Shown one piece after another: positions 17,561-27,301 of a stretch of 64,000 bases of DNA. A program made the position numbers and the translations under genes. Source of the DNA: Demequina sp. (GTDB lineage Bacteria; Actinomycetota; Actinomycetes; Actinomycetales; Demequinaceae); assembly GCA_024707205.1 (NCBI GenBank), contig JANQAD010000001.1, positions 2,383,979 to 2,447,978 on the forward strand, written 5' to 3'. Position 1 is the stretch's first letter, and each line of letters starts with the position of its first letter. Below the pieces are notes generated by a model. It searched no databases. It saw only the letters and a list, made by a program, of their open reading frames with translations, and was not told the DNA's origin.

Positions 17561-18385
17561 TCAGGCAAAGACGCCGCGGGCCACCAGCTCGCGCGTCAGC
17601 TCGCGGTACGCGTTGGCGCCCGTGTGGTTTGGCGCGTAGGTGGTGATGGGCTCGGCGGCGACCGTGGCGTCGGGGAACTTCACGGTGCGGTGGATCATCG
17701 TCTCGGTGACCTTGTCGCCAAAGCCGTCGCGCACGCGCTCCACCACCTCGTGGCTGTGGAGGGTGCGGCCGTCGTACATGGTGGGGATGATCGCGTCGAT
17801 CGTGAGGCGCGGGTTGAGGCGGTCCTGCACCTTGGTGATCGTGTCGACGAGCAGGGCGACCCCGCGCATCGCGAAGAACTCCGCCGCGAGCGGGATGAGC
17901 ACGCCGTGGGCCGCTACCAGGCCGTTTACCGTCAGCAGTCCGAGCGAAGGCTGGCAGTCCACAAGGATCACGTCGTACTCGTCCTCAACGGGGCGCAGCG
18001 CGCGTGCGAGGGCGCTTTCCCTGGCCACCTCCCCAACCAACTGCACCTCTGCCGCGCTCAGGTCGATGTTGGCGGGAAGCAAATCCAAGCCTTCCCAGCG
18101 AGTGGCAACGATGACGTCCTTGGTCTTGGGAGCGTCGGGCCCCGTGCGCATGAGGAGGTCGTAAACGGTCGTTTCCAGGTCGTTTGACTGTACGCCGAGG
18201 CCCGCGGAGGCGGCGCCCTGCGGGTCAAAATCCACGAGGAGCACGCGACGCCCGTACTCGGCGAGCGCGGCCGCGATATTGACCGACGTCGTGGTCTTGC
18301 CGACCCCGCCCTTCTGGTTGCACAGCGCCACGACGCGCGCGGGGCCGTGACCGGTGAGTGGGGCGGGCACGGGGAAGTCGGTCAC
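17561..18385 (-). CDS. ParA/Soj-family ATPase
   Basis: A ParA-superfamily ATPase of 274 residues. The deviant Walker A reads CNQKGGVGKTTTSVN near residue 22, Walker A' is VLLVDFDPQG and Walker B is VILVDCQPSLGLL. There is no parB beside it; it is the ParA-like gene attached to the scpAB operon in actinobacteria, distinct from the origin-linked parAB. It probably acts in DNA or cargo positioning together with condensin; that role is inferred. The GTG start has TAAGGT seven bases upstream and no Shine-Dalgarno. Confidence 0.9.
   Translation of the reverse strand: MTDFPVPAPLTGHGPARVVALCNQKGGVGKTTTSVNIAAALAEYGRRVLLVDFDPQGAASAGLGVQSNDLETTVYDLLMRTGPDAPKTKDVIVATRWEGLDLLPANIDLSAAEVQLVGEVARESALARALRPVEDEYDVILVDCQPSLGLLTVNGLVAAHGVLIPLAAEFFAMRGVALLVDTITKVQDRLNPRLTIDAIIPTMYDGRTLHSHEVVERVRDGFGDKVTETMIHRTVKFPDATVAAEPITTYAPNHTGANAYRELTRELVARGVFA
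18131..18140 (+). repeat. AGCGTCGGGC dispersed 10-mer, coding copy
   Basis: An exact copy within the ParA-like gene, encoding GPDAP on the minus strand. Confidence 0.6.
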
Positions 18386-18392
18386 GTGGCCA

Positions 18393-18398
18393 ACCTTA
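18393..18398 (-). promoter_or_regulatory. leaderless -10 element of the parA-scpAB-rluB operon
   Basis: TAAGGT on the minus strand ends seven bases before the GTG at 18385. Confidence 0.45.
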
Positions 18399-18411
18399 TC
18401 GCGCGCGGCCG

Positions 18412-18421
18412 GCCCGACGCT
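18412..18421 (-). repeat. AGCGTCGGGC dispersed 10-mer, intergenic copy
   Basis: An exact copy upstream of the ParA-like gene, close behind its putative -10 element. A low-complexity TTGGC/TGGCT stretch follows at 18425-18450. Confidence 0.65.
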
Positions 18422-18484
18422 CGTGTTGGCTTGGCTGGCTTGGCTGGGTTTTTCTGTGGTTTGCCTGGGGTGTTGACACGCGTC

Positions 18485-18505
18485 CCCCGGTGGGCGTCAC
18501 CGGGG
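18485..18505 (+). terminator. GC-rich hairpin followed by T-rich tract
   Basis: CCCCGGTG (18485-18492) and CACCGGGG (18498-18505) enclose a 5-nt loop, followed by TGTTTT. It looks like a factor-independent terminator on the plus strand, or an operator, in the 213-base divergent region between the ParA-like gene and the HNH gene. That region holds no gene. Confidence 0.4.
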
Positions 18506-18598
18506 TGTTTTCCACATTTGGCAACGTTTGGATAACGCTTGGTGTTTAGTGACGCCGGAGGGACTGTTTTTGTCAGACCCCGCTGATGAAGTGGTGAC

Positions 18599-19942
18599 AT
18601 GCGGATCTCGCTTCAGATGCTTCACTCTCAGCTCGCCGGACTCGGCGGGCTCGAGGGCGTTGACCCGCATGCGCTCACGGGCGATGAGGCCGTCGAGTGG
18701 CTGCGTGGTGTGGGCGAGCTTGTGCAGTCCGCGCAGAGCATCGCCAGCGCATTGACCGTACGCATCAGCGAACTGTCCACGGGCGAGGACCGCACCAAGC
18801 GGTTCGCGCGCGCCAAAGGGTTCAGCGACGTCGGCTCCTTCGTATCCGAGGTCGCTCAAGTGCCGCGCGGCACCGCGGGCCAGCTGGTGACCTTGGGCGG
18901 CGCCATGGCCGACGCTGATTCCGGCTCGGACGGGGGGTTCATCATCGGCGCTGCGGAGCCGGTGCGCGGCTCGCCCACTGAGGATCACCTTCCGCTCTAC
19001 GGGTGTCTGACCCAAGCGGTCGCGCGGGGATTCTCGGTGGAGAAGGCGGCGGTGATCCGTGGGACCCTCAAGTTGATGGCTGGCGCCACGCCGGAGATCG
19101 AGCGGTCGTTGGTGGAGCGAGCCAGGAAGCGCCCGGTCAGCCGGGTGCGGGTGATGTGTCGCACCGAGTTTGAGCGCGTGGACCACGACGGGTACCTGCG
19201 GCAATTGAAGTCGATGCGCAAGGACCGGTACCTGAGGATGTGGGACCGTGATGACGGCATGGTCGGGATCCATGGGTGCCTGGATCCGATCACCGCGATC
19301 CCCTTGCGCACCTGGATCGAAGCCCAAACCCGCGACGGCATGCTCAACCAACGCGACGTGCCCGACGAGGAGCGGCTTGACGCCGGTCAACTCGCCGCTG
19401 ACGCCTTCGCGGAGCTCGCGGTGCATCGCATGGGCTGCCAGGACGGGCCCAAGGCCTCACAAACCACCGTCGTGGTGCACGCTGCCGCCGAAGACGTGGT
19501 CAACGGCACCGGGCCGATGTACTGCCACGGGTACGCCGGTCCCCTGTGCCTGGAGCTGCTCGGTCAGCTCGCATTCGACACCCAGGTCATGCCCGCGGTC
19601 ACCGGAGCGGGCGGCCTCGCCCTGTTCCTTGGCAGGGCCACAAGGTTCTTCACCCCGGCGCAGAAACTCGCGATCGCGTTGCGAGACGGCGGATGCGCCC
19701 GCTGCGGGGTGCCCGTGGCGCGCTGCGACGTTCACCACATCAAGTTCTGGTCACTCGGCGGACCCACGGACATCGACAACGGCGTGCTGCTATGTTCCGG
19801 CTGTCACCATCGCTTGCATGACTTCGGCTGGGAGATCGAGGTGATAGCGGGCGAGGTCTGGTTCATCCCACCCGCCTCGGTGGACCCCAGGCGAGAACGA
19901 ATACCAGCCTGCGCCACCCGCTCCCCCACGCCCACGGGATGA
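18599..19942 (+). CDS. DUF222 / HNH endonuclease domain protein (13E12 repeat family type)
   Basis: A 447-residue protein with an N-terminal DUF222 domain and a C-terminal HNH nuclease domain. The HNH part reads GCARCGVPVARCDVHHIKFW near 365 and NGVLLCSGCHHRLH near 400, with CxxC pairs for zinc and the HH/N/H catalytic positions intact. Such proteins are multicopy in Mycobacterium (13E12 family) and in Micrococcales; their role is unresolved, and mobile-element or DNA-processing functions have been suggested. It stands alone between parA and xerD. The start is the ATG at 18599 after a weak ribosome-binding site; an upstream GTG is possible. Confidence 0.88.
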   Translation: MRISLQMLHSQLAGLGGLEGVDPHALTGDEAVEWLRGVGELVQSAQSIASALTVRISELSTGEDRTKRFARAKGFSDVGSFVSEVAQVPRGTAGQLVTLGGAMADADSGSDGGFIIGAAEPVRGSPTEDHLPLYGCLTQAVARGFSVEKAAVIRGTLKLMAGATPEIERSLVERARKRPVSRVRVMCRTEFERVDHDGYLRQLKSMRKDRYLRMWDRDDGMVGIHGCLDPITAIPLRTWIEAQTRDGMLNQRDVPDEERLDAGQLAADAFAELAVHRMGCQDGPKASQTTVVVHAAAEDVVNGTGPMYCHGYAGPLCLELLGQLAFDTQVMPAVTGAGGLALFLGRATRFFTPAQKLAIALRDGGCARCGVPVARCDVHHIKFWSLGGPTDIDNGVLLCSGCHHRLHDFGWEIEVIAGEVWFIPPASVDPRRERIPACATRSPTPTG

Positions 19943-19950
19943 GCGGGGCG

Positions 19951-20931
19951 TCAGCCTGCCGGCTTCCTGGGTTCTCTGGAGCGCGGGTGCGCGGTGTCAT
20001 AGACCTCGCGCAGAGAGTCCTGAGTGACGGCCGTGTAGATCTGCGTCGTGGTGACGTTGGCGTGGCCGAGGAGCTCCTGAACCACGCGGACGTCGGCGCC
20101 GCCGTTCAGCAGGTGCGTCGCGAAGGAGTGGCGCAAGGTGTGGGGCGAGACATCGGGGATGCCAGCACGCTCAGAGGCCGCGCGGAGTATGGCCCACGAG
20201 CTCTGGCGAGAAAGCCTGCCACCGCGAGTATTGAGGAACACCGCCGCATTTCCCTTGCCACCTTGGGCCAACGCCGGGCGGCCACGCACAAGGTAGGCAT
20301 GGAGCGCGTCGGCTGCGTACGAGCCAAGCGGCACCACCCGCTCCTTGCGGCCCTTGCCGCGCAGGAGCACGGAAGGGCCGTCGGGCGAGAGCGAAAGGTC
20401 GTCAACGTCCAGGCCTGTGGCCTCCGAGATGCGGGCGCCGCTGCCGTAGAGGAACTCCAGGAGCGCCCGGTCGCGCAAAGGCACGGGCCCGTCGCCCACC
20501 GAGGCGTTCTCGAGGATTGCGGTGACCTCGTCGGTAGAGATGGGGTGCGGGAGCTTCTTGGGGATGGCCCTGGGGCGCACGGCGGCCGACGTGTCCGCGG
20601 GAGTCCATCCCTCGAGCGCCGCAAACCGATGGAACCCTCGCACCGAGACCACGATGCGAGATGCGGAGGATGGGGCGAGGGCCGGCAGAGGGGCGCCGTC
20701 GGCGTCGAGCACCGGCTTGCCATCGGCGTCGACGGGAGGCTCGCCGAGTGACTGGGAGAACGCGGCGATGTCCTCGCGCGTCACCTCGGCAAGCGAGCGG
20801 CGTCCAAGTGCGCTCAAGAAATCAAGATACCGGGCTAGATCCCGCCGATACGCTGCGATCGTGTTCGAGGACAGCCCACGCTCAACGGTCACGTGCGCAA
20901 GGTAGGCGTCGCGCTGCCGGGAGAGGTCCAT
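19951..20931 (-). CDS. xerD: site-specific tyrosine recombinase XerD
   Basis: A tyrosine recombinase of 326 residues. The SAM-like core-binding N-domain is followed by the catalytic domain with Arg in GSGARISEATGLDVDDL, Lys in RGKGRKERVVPLG, HxxR in PHTLRHSFATHLL, His in LLGHANVTTTQ and the nucleophile Tyr in IYTAVTQ. A proline-rich insert (VDADGKPVLDADGAPLP) lengthens the N-domain. It is expected to resolve chromosome dimers at dif with XerC and FtsK. It follows ctaB by 18 bases. The large insert leaves some uncertainty between XerD and a related recombinase. Confidence 0.9.
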   Translation of the reverse strand: MDLSRQRDAYLAHVTVERGLSSNTIAAYRRDLARYLDFLSALGRRSLAEVTREDIAAFSQSLGEPPVDADGKPVLDADGAPLPALAPSSASRIVVSVRGFHRFAALEGWTPADTSAAVRPRAIPKKLPHPISTDEVTAILENASVGDGPVPLRDRALLEFLYGSGARISEATGLDVDDLSLSPDGPSVLLRGKGRKERVVPLGSYAADALHAYLVRGRPALAQGGKGNAAVFLNTRGGRLSRQSSWAILRAASERAGIPDVSPHTLRHSFATHLLNGGADVRVVQELLGHANVTTTQIYTAVTQDSLREVYDTAHPRSREPRKPAG

Positions 20932-20949
20932 GGGGCGCGCGAGCCGGGA

Positions 20950-21912
20950 CTAGAAGTGCCAGACGGTGAGCGCGTCGGGCAGGAAGGGGTCCACAAGGAT
21001 CGCGGCGAAGACCACCGTGAGGTAGGTGATCGAGTCCCGGAAGAGCCGCATCTCGTGCAGCTTCTTCTCGCCGCGGCGCGCGCGCGAGAGCAGACGCACC
21101 GTCCCGGCCAAGAACCACGCACCAGAACCAGCCGCGACCGCCAGGTAGACCCAGGTCATGCCCGCAACCGGCACCAAGAGCAGCGTCGTCGCGATCATCG
21201 CGACCGTGTAGACGACCATCTCCACCGCCACGCGCCGCGCGGTAGCGACAACGGGGAGCATTGGCACGTGTGCCTCGCGGTAATCGCCCGTGAACTTCAT
21301 CGACAGCGGCCAGTAATGCGGCGGCGTCCAGAAGAAGATGATGAGGAACAGCAGCACCGGCGTCCACGCGAGCGACTGAGTCACCGCCGCCCACCCGATG
21401 AGCACGGGCATGCAGCCCGCCGCGCCGCCCCACACGATGTTCTGCGGCGTGCGGCGCTTGAGGATCATCGTGTAGCCCACGACGTAGCCGAGGATCGCGA
21501 GCACCGAAAGCACGGCCGCCAGCGGCGAATCAACGACAAACCAGAACCACGCCGTCGAGATCACGGACAGCGCCCACGCGAATACCAGGGCGCCTCGCGT
21601 CGAGACGGCGCCGGTCACCAACGGGCGGCGCTTGGTGCGCTTCATGATCGCGTCGATGTCCCGGTCGAGGTACGAGTTGAACGCATTCGCGCCGCCCGCG
21701 GAGAGCGCCCCGCCAACCAGGGTCCACAGCATGAGCCACGAGCCCGGCCAACCGTCCGCTGCCAGGACCATCGTGGGAATCGTGGTCACGAGAAGCAGCT
21801 CGATGATGCGCGGCTTCGTGAGCGCCACGTAGGCGCCAACGGTGCCGCGAACCCCTGCCCAGCCGTGGGCCCGCGGCATAGCGGACTCAGGCGCGATCAA
21901 AGGGGTTGGCAC
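20950..21912 (-). CDS. ctaB: protoheme IX farnesyltransferase (heme o synthase)
   Basis: UbiA-family prenyltransferase of about 320 residues with nine membrane segments, adding a farnesyl group to protoheme IX to make heme o for terminal oxidases. The first prenyl-diphosphate motif is [21 protein letters not shown] with two aspartates, and the second region includes [17 protein letters not shown]. The GTG at 21912 is chosen because TAGAAT ends seven bases upstream (leaderless). The ATG at 21921 would place the start inside that -10 element. It is divergent from tkt, as is usual in actinobacteria. Confidence 0.92.
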   Translation of the reverse strand: MPTPLIAPESAMPRAHGWAGVRGTVGAYVALTKPRIIELLLVTTIPTMVLAADGWPGSWLMLWTLVGGALSAGGANAFNSYLDRDIDAIMKRTKRRPLVTGAVSTRGALVFAWALSVISTAWFWFVVDSPLAAVLSVLAILGYVVGYTMILKRRTPQNIVWGGAAGCMPVLIGWAAVTQSLAWTPVLLFLIIFFWTPPHYWPLSMKFTGDYREAHVPMLPVVATARRVAVEMVVYTVAMIATTLLLVPVAGMTWVYLAVAAGSGAWFLAGTVRLLSRARRGEKKLHEMRLFRDSITYLTVVFAAILVDPFLPDALTVWHF

Positions 21913-21919
21913 GGCAACC

Positions 21920-21925
21920 ATTCTA
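21920..21925 (-). promoter_or_regulatory. leaderless -10 element of ctaB
   Basis: TAGAAT on the minus strand, close to consensus, ends seven bases before the GTG at 21912. Confidence 0.5.
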
Positions 21926-21958
21926 CGCGGCCAAAGAAGCCAGCCAGGGCACCACCCA

Positions 21959-21991
21959 GGCCCGACGGCCCGCTCACCACAGCGTCGGGCC
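21959..21991. repeat. inverted pair containing the AGCGTCGGGC 10-mer, ctaB-tkt intergenic
   Basis: GGCCCGACG (21959-21967) and CGTCGGGCC (21983-21991) form a 9-bp stem. The right arm is part of an exact AGCGTCGGGC copy (21981-21990), while the left arm diverges after the ninth base. It lies in the divergent promoter region between ctaB and tkt, so it is not a simple 3'-end terminator. Confidence 0.65.
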
Positions 21992-22053
21992 GTGCCCTTC
22001 GCGAGGGGCGGCTGGGAACCCGCTGCGGGAATACGGAGGCCCCACGCTTCGCT

Positions 22054-22059
22054 AGGCTT
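22054..22059 (+). promoter_or_regulatory. candidate -10 element of the tkt-pgi-zwf-opcA-pgl operon
   Basis: TAGGCT lies about 36 bases before the tkt ATG, which has a GGGAG ribosome-binding site. No clear -35 is visible. Confidence 0.3.
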
Positions 22060-22095
22060 GGGAGGCGTACCCGAACCTGCCATTGGGAGCTTTCC

Positions 22096-24156
22096 ATGAC
22101 CTTCGCCTGGACTGATGTTGACCGCCGCGCCGTAGACACCCTGAGGATTCTCGCCGCCGATGCCGTGCAGAAGGTGGGCAACGGCCACCCGGGCACCGCG
22201 ATGTCCCTCGCGCCCGCCGCCTACACGCTGTTCCAGAACGTCATGCAGCATGACCCGGCGGACCCCCACTGGCTCGGGCGCGACCGCTTTGTGCTGAGCT
22301 GCGGCCACTCGTCGTTGACGCTGTATCTGCAGCTGTTCGCGACCGGGTACCCGATGACCCTCGACGACATCAAGTCGCTGCGCACCGAGGGCTCGCAGAC
22401 TCCAGGCCACCCCGAGGTGCACCACACCCCCGGCGTGGAGATCACTACGGGCCCGCTGGGCTCCGGAATCGCATCCGCGGTTGGCATGTCCATGGCGAGC
22501 CGGCGCGAGCGCGGCCTGCTGGACCCGGACGCCGCACCCGGAGCGTCGGTCTTCGACCACTTCATCTACGTGCTCGTGAGCGACGGCGACCTGCAAGAGG
22601 GCGTCTCCGCGGAGGCGAGCGCCATCGCCGGCGTGCAGGAGCTGGGCAACCTCATCGTCATCTGGGACGACAACAAGATCTCCATCGAGCACGAGACGCC
22701 GATCTCCTTCGACGAGGACGTCCTGGAGCGCTACGACGCCTACGGGTGGCACACGCAGCGCGTCGACTGGGTGACCCCGGAGGGCTACCGCGAGGACCCC
22801 AAGGCGCTCTTTGACGCGATCGAGGCCGCGAAGGCCGAGACCGGGAAGCCGTCCATCATCGCGCTGTCCACCATCATCGGCTGGCCGGCCCCCACCAAGC
22901 AGGGCACGGGCGGCGTGCACGGCTCAGCGCTTGGCGCCGACGAGGTGGCGGCCACCAAGGTCGCGCTCGGCTTTGACCCGGACAAGGACTTCGTCGTCGA
23001 GCCCGAGGTGCTCGAGCACACCCTCAAGGCGCGAGAGCGCGGCGCCGAGGCCCACGCGGCCTGGGAGGAGCGCTTCGGCACCTGGGAAGAGGCGAACCCC
23101 GAGCGCGCGGCGCTGCTGAATCGCCTCCGCAACCACGAGTTGCCCCAGAACTGGGCGGACGTGCTCCCCACCTTCGAGGAGGGCGCGTCGATCGCCACTC
23201 GCGCTGCGTCGGGCAAGGTGCTGACGGCCCTGGCTCCCGTGCTGCCGGAGCTGTGGGGCGGCTCCGCCGACCTCGCCGGCTCCAACAACACCACCATGGA
23301 GGGCGAGCTGTCCTTCCTGCCCCCGCACCGCTCCACGAAGTCGTGGGAGGGCACGTGGTACGGCCGCACGCTGCACTTCGGCATCCGCGAGCACGGCATG
23401 GGCGCCATCCTCAACGGCATCACGCTCCACGGCCTCACGCGCGCGTATGGCGGCACCTTCCTCGTCTTCTCCGACTACATGCGCGGCTCCGTGCGCCTCG
23501 CGGCCGTGATGGGCATCCCCACGACGTTCGTGTGGTCGCACGACTCCGTAGGCGTTGGCGAGGACGGCCCCACCCACCAGCCCGTGGAGCACCTCGCGGC
23601 CCTGCGGGCGATTCCAGGGCTCGACGTGGTGCGCCCCGCGGACGCCAATGAGACCGCCGCCGCGTGGAAGGTGATTCTCGAGACCGCCGACCGTCCCTCC
23701 GCGCTCATCCTGTCCCGGCAGAACCTCCCCGTTCTGCCCGGTACCAGCGCCGACGGCGTGGCCAGGGGCGCCTACGTGCTTGCGGGCGGCGACGACGAGG
23801 CCGACGTGCTGCTCATCGGCACCGGCTCCGAGGTGCAGTGGGCGCTCGGCGCTCGCGACCTGTTGGCCGAGAAGGGCATCAAGGCGCGCGTCATCTCGAT
23901 GCCGTCCGTTGACCGCTTCGAGCGCCAGGACGACGACTACCGCGAGTCCGTGCTGCCCCGCGCCATCAAGGCGCGCGTGTCGGTCGAGGCCGGCTCCAAG
24001 CTCGGCTGGCGCGAGTTCGTGGGCGACGCTGGCCGCATCGTGGCCATCGACCACTTCGGCGAGAGCGCGGACGGCGCCCTCCTCATGAAGAAGTTCGGCT
24101 TCACCGCCGAGAACGTGGCCGCGAAGGCCATCGAGAGCCTGGAGGCAAGCAAGTGA
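22096..24156 (+). CDS. tkt: transketolase
   Basis: Transketolase of 686 residues, thiamine-diphosphate dependent, moving two-carbon units in the pentose phosphate pathway. The TPP motif [18 protein letters not shown]...IVIWDDN spans about residues 155-195. [19 protein letters not shown] near 28 and the pyrimidine-domain segment [19 protein letters not shown] near 495 are typical. The ATG at 22096 follows GGGAG; the frame remains open far upstream but without family similarity. It is first in an operon with pgi, zwf, opcA and pgl and overlaps pgi by four bases. Confidence 0.97.
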   Translation: MTFAWTDVDRRAVDTLRILAADAVQKVGNGHPGTAMSLAPAAYTLFQNVMQHDPADPHWLGRDRFVLSCGHSSLTLYLQLFATGYPMTLDDIKSLRTEGSQTPGHPEVHHTPGVEITTGPLGSGIASAVGMSMASRRERGLLDPDAAPGASVFDHFIYVLVSDGDLQEGVSAEASAIAGVQELGNLIVIWDDNKISIEHETPISFDEDVLERYDAYGWHTQRVDWVTPEGYREDPKALFDAIEAAKAETGKPSIIALSTIIGWPAPTKQGTGGVHGSALGADEVAATKVALGFDPDKDFVVEPEVLEHTLKARERGAEAHAAWEERFGTWEEANPERAALLNRLRNHELPQNWADVLPTFEEGASIATRAASGKVLTALAPVLPELWGGSADLAGSNNTTMEGELSFLPPHRSTKSWEGTWYGRTLHFGIREHGMGAILNGITLHGLTRAYGGTFLVFSDYMRGSVRLAAVMGIPTTFVWSHDSVGVGEDGPTHQPVEHLAALRAIPGLDVVRPADANETAAAWKVILETADRPSALILSRQNLPVLPGTSADGVARGAYVLAGGDDEADVLLIGTGSEVQWALGARDLLAEKGIKARVISMPSVDRFERQDDDYRESVLPRAIKARVSVEAGSKLGWREFVGDAGRIVAIDHFGESADGALLMKKFGFTAENVAAKAIESLEASK

Positions 24157-25780
24157 GCGCGTTCCTGAGCACGTGGGTCGGCGTGGACGACACCGCCCAC
24201 GTCGCCGTCACCGTCACCGGAGAGGCCGCGGAGGCCGTCGGCGTTCACACCCCGGCCCTCGTGGCCGACGCTGTGGCAAGCCGAATCGCCGCCAAGGACT
24301 TCACGCTGTGGGGCGAGGAGGCGGAGGCCGAGTCCAAGATTCGCCTTGGCTGGACCGAGCTGTTCCAGACGACCCGCTCGATCCTGCCCCAGCTCGCCGA
24401 GCTGGTTGCGGCGACGCGAGCCGAGGGCAAGACGCGGGTGGTCCTCGCGGGCATGGGCGGCTCTTCGCTCGGCCCTGAGGTCATCTGTGCCACCTACGAC
24501 GCGCCGCTCGTGACCCTCGACTCCACCGATCCCGATCAGGTGCGCGACGCCCTCGACGGCGACCTCGAGTCCACGATACTTGTGGTGTCGTCGAAGTCCG
24601 GGGGCACCGTCGAGACCGACTCCCAGCGCAGGGCCTTCGAGTTCGCCTTCGAGCAGTCGGGGCTCGATCCCCGCCAGCACATCGTCGTGGTCACCGACCC
24701 CGGCTCGCCGCTGCACAAGGCCGCCGTTGACGCCGGCTACCGCGCCGTGTTCCTCGCCGACCCAAACGTGGGTGGGCGCTTCTCCGTGCTGAGCGCCTTC
24801 GGCCTTGTGCCCTCGGCCCTCGCGGGAGTTCCCGTGGAGGAGATCCTCGACGAGGCCGCGGCCGTCGCGGACTCCTTCGCCGAGGACAACGAGGCCAACC
24901 CCGCGCTCGTGCTCGGCGCCGCGATGGCCGGATCCACTCGCGACAAGCTCGTCTTCAGCGACGTGGGCTCCGGACTGGTCGGCTTCGCCGACTGGGCCGA
25001 GCAGCTCATCGCCGAGTCCACCGGCAAGAGCGGCAAGGGCATCCTGCCCGTCGCCGCGGAGGTCGACTCGCCCGACGCCTCGCTGCCCGACGTGCTCGAC
25101 ACGCGCCTCGCGCCGCTCGACCAGGAGGTCGACAGCCCGGACAACGGCATCGTGGTCGCCGGCACCCTCGGTGGCCAGTTCCTGCTGTGGGAGTATGCGA
25201 CCTCAGTAGCAGGTCGATTGCTGGACATCAGCCCGTTCGACCAGCCCAATGTCGAGTCCGCGAAGGCCGCGTCACGCAAGTTGCTCGACGCCCTCCCGGA
25301 GCCAGAGGCCCCGCTGTTCGTCGATGGCGGCATCGAGATTCGCGCCCATAACCTTGACCTCAGCGGGGTCAGCACGGTGGCCGACGCTGTTGCGGCTTTG
25401 GAGGCGCAGTTGGGTGAGCGCGGCTACCTAGCCGTCATGGCCTACCTGGACCGGGAGGCCAACCCGGCCCTCCCGTCGGTCCGTGCCGCGATCGCCGCCC
25501 GCACCCAGCGCCCAACGACGTTTGGCTGGGGTCCGCGCTTCCTTCACTCGACGGGCCAGTTGCACAAGGGGGCGCACCGATCGGCGTGTTCCTGCAGGTC
25601 ACCGGCACGTTCGCCGAGGACCTCGAGATTCCCGGAAGGCCGTTCACGTTCGGCCAGCTGATCGCCGCGCAGGCGCAGGGCGACGCCGCGGTGCTCGCGG
25701 AGCACTCGCGCCCCGTGCTGCGCCTCAACCTGACGGACGCGGCGCAGATCGACGCCGTGGCCGCCATCCTGAAGGGGTGA
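24153..25780 (+). CDS. pgi: glucose-6-phosphate isomerase (frame broken near 25570)
   Basis: Phosphoglucose isomerase interconverting glucose-6-phosphate and fructose-6-phosphate, 542 residues once repaired. VVSSKSGGTVETDSQRRAFEF near 145 is the phosphate-binding SIS motif, and GWGPRFLHSTGQLHKGG plus APIGVFLQVT near 465-485 form the C-terminal signature. The break is at a G-run (25568-25572); one more G restores HKGGAPIGVFLQ. This is probably a sequencing error. The GTG start overlaps the tkt stop. Many relatives have tal between tkt and pgi; here it is absent. Confidence 0.9.
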
Positions 25781-25783
25781 TAC

Positions 25784-27301
25784 GTGTCCAACCCGTTGCG
25801 TGATCCCCGCGATCGTCGCCTCCCGCGGATCGCCGGATCCTGCGGCCTGGTGATGTTCGGCGTGACCGGAGACCTTGCCCGCAAGAAGCTCATGCCGGCC
25901 GTGTACGACCTCGCGAACCGCGGACTGCTCCCGCCCGCCTTTGCGCTGACCGGCTTTGCCCGGCGCGACTGGGACGAGCAGGACTTCGCCGAGGTGGTCC
26001 ACGACTCGGTCAAGAAGTACGCGCGCACGCCATTCCGCGAGGAGACCTGGGAGCAGCTCTCCCAAGGCATCCGCTTTGTGCAGGGAACGTTCGACGATCC
26101 CGAGGCCTTCGCGCAACTGCGCCGCACCGTCGAGGACCTCGATCGGGAGCGCGGCACGCACGGCAACCACGCGTTCTACCTCTCGATCCCGCCCTCCGCC
26201 TTCCCGCAGGTCATTCGCCAGCTCCGCGACAGCGGCCTGAGCGACCCCAAGGAGGGCACCTGGCGGCGCGTCGTCATCGAGAAGCCGTTCGGGCACAACC
26301 TGGCCTCTGCCAACGAGCTCGACGCCGTCGTCAGCGAGGTGTTCCCGCCGGACTCCGTGTTCCGCATCGACCACTACCTGGGCAAGGAGACGGTGCAGAA
26401 TCTGCTCGCGCTCCGCTTCGCGAACCAGCTGTTCGAGCCCATCTGGAACTCCCAGTACATCGACCACGTGCAGATCACCATGGCCGAGGACATCGGCATC
26501 GGGTCCCGCGCCGGCTACTTCGACGGCATCGGGACCGCCCGCGACGTGATCCAGAACCACCTGCTGCAGCTCTTCGCGCTCACCGCGATGGAGGAGCCGG
26601 CCTCGTTCGACGCCGCCGACCTGCGTGCGGAGAAAGAGAAGGTGCTGCGCCAGGTCAAGCTGTCGGACGACCTGGCTGAGGGCACCGCTCGCGGCCAGTA
26701 CGCGGCGGGCTGGCGCGGCGGCGAGAAGGTGGGCGGCTTCCTCGACGAGGACGGCATCTCCCCCGACTCGATTACCGAGACCTACGCCGCTATCAGGCTT
26801 GACGTGCCGAACCGCCGCTGGGCGGGCGCGCCGTTCTACCTGCGCGCGGGCAAGCGCCTTGGCCGCCGCGTCACGGAGATCGCGCTGGTCTTCAAGAAGG
26901 TGCCCATGCCCTACTTCCAGCAGATCGAGGGCTCGGACGTGGGCGCGAACGCTCTCGTGATCCGCGTGCAGCCAGACGAGGGCGTCACGCTCAAGTTCGG
27001 CTCCAAGGTTCCCGGCACCACGATGGAGGTGCGCGACGTCACGATGGACTTCGCCTACGGCAACGCCTTCACCGAGTCGTCCCCCGAGGCGTATGAGCGC
27101 CTCATCCTCGACGTGCTGCTCGGCGACCCCCCGCTGTTCCCGCGGCACGAGGAGGTGGCGCTGTCCTGGGAGATCCTGGACCCCATCACGGAGTTCTGGG
27201 CCACTCAGGGCCAGCCAGAGCAGTACCGTTCCGGCACGTGGGGCCCGGCGAGCGCCGACGCGATGCTCGCCCGCGATGGACGCGTCTGGAGGCGGCCATG
27301 A
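25784..27301 (+). CDS. zwf: glucose-6-phosphate 1-dehydrogenase
   Basis: Glucose-6-phosphate dehydrogenase of 505 residues, the entry enzyme of the oxidative pentose phosphate pathway. The coenzyme motif is GVTGDLARKKLMPAVYDL near residue 28 and the active-site signature FRIDHYLGKETVQN lies near 190. VVIEKPFGHNLASANEL is also conserved. It starts at GTG just after the pgi stop and overlaps opcA by four bases; OpcA is its assembly or activation partner in actinobacteria. Confidence 0.96.
   Translation: MSNPLRDPRDRRLPRIAGSCGLVMFGVTGDLARKKLMPAVYDLANRGLLPPAFALTGFARRDWDEQDFAEVVHDSVKKYARTPFREETWEQLSQGIRFVQGTFDDPEAFAQLRRTVEDLDRERGTHGNHAFYLSIPPSAFPQVIRQLRDSGLSDPKEGTWRRVVIEKPFGHNLASANELDAVVSEVFPPDSVFRIDHYLGKETVQNLLALRFANQLFEPIWNSQYIDHVQITMAEDIGIGSRAGYFDGIGTARDVIQNHLLQLFALTAMEEPASFDAADLRAEKEKVLRQVKLSDDLAEGTARGQYAAGWRGGEKVGGFLDEDGISPDSITETYAAIRLDVPNRRWAGAPFYLRAGKRLGRRVTEIALVFKKVPMPYFQQIEGSDVGANALVIRVQPDEGVTLKFGSKVPGTTMEVRDVTMDFAYGNAFTESSPEAYERLILDVLLGDPPLFPRHEEVALSWEILDPITEFWATQGQPEQYRSGTWGPASADAMLARDGRVWRRP

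Noticed and set aside
18506-18530. TTTTCCACA near the ParA-like gene as a DnaA box or origin
   Set aside because: It is a single mismatched box with no cluster and no dnaA, dnaN or parB nearby, and the scpAB-linked ParA is not the origin-linked copy.
20950-22920. Very long open frame on the minus strand through ctaB into the tkt region
   Set aside because: Only the part up to about 21912 shows heme o synthase features. The rest is antisense to tkt and is open because of high GC.
25680-25790. The 3' part of pgi (25586-25780) as a separate small gene
   Set aside because: It continues the Pgi C-terminal signature once one G is restored, and it has no ribosome-binding site of its own.
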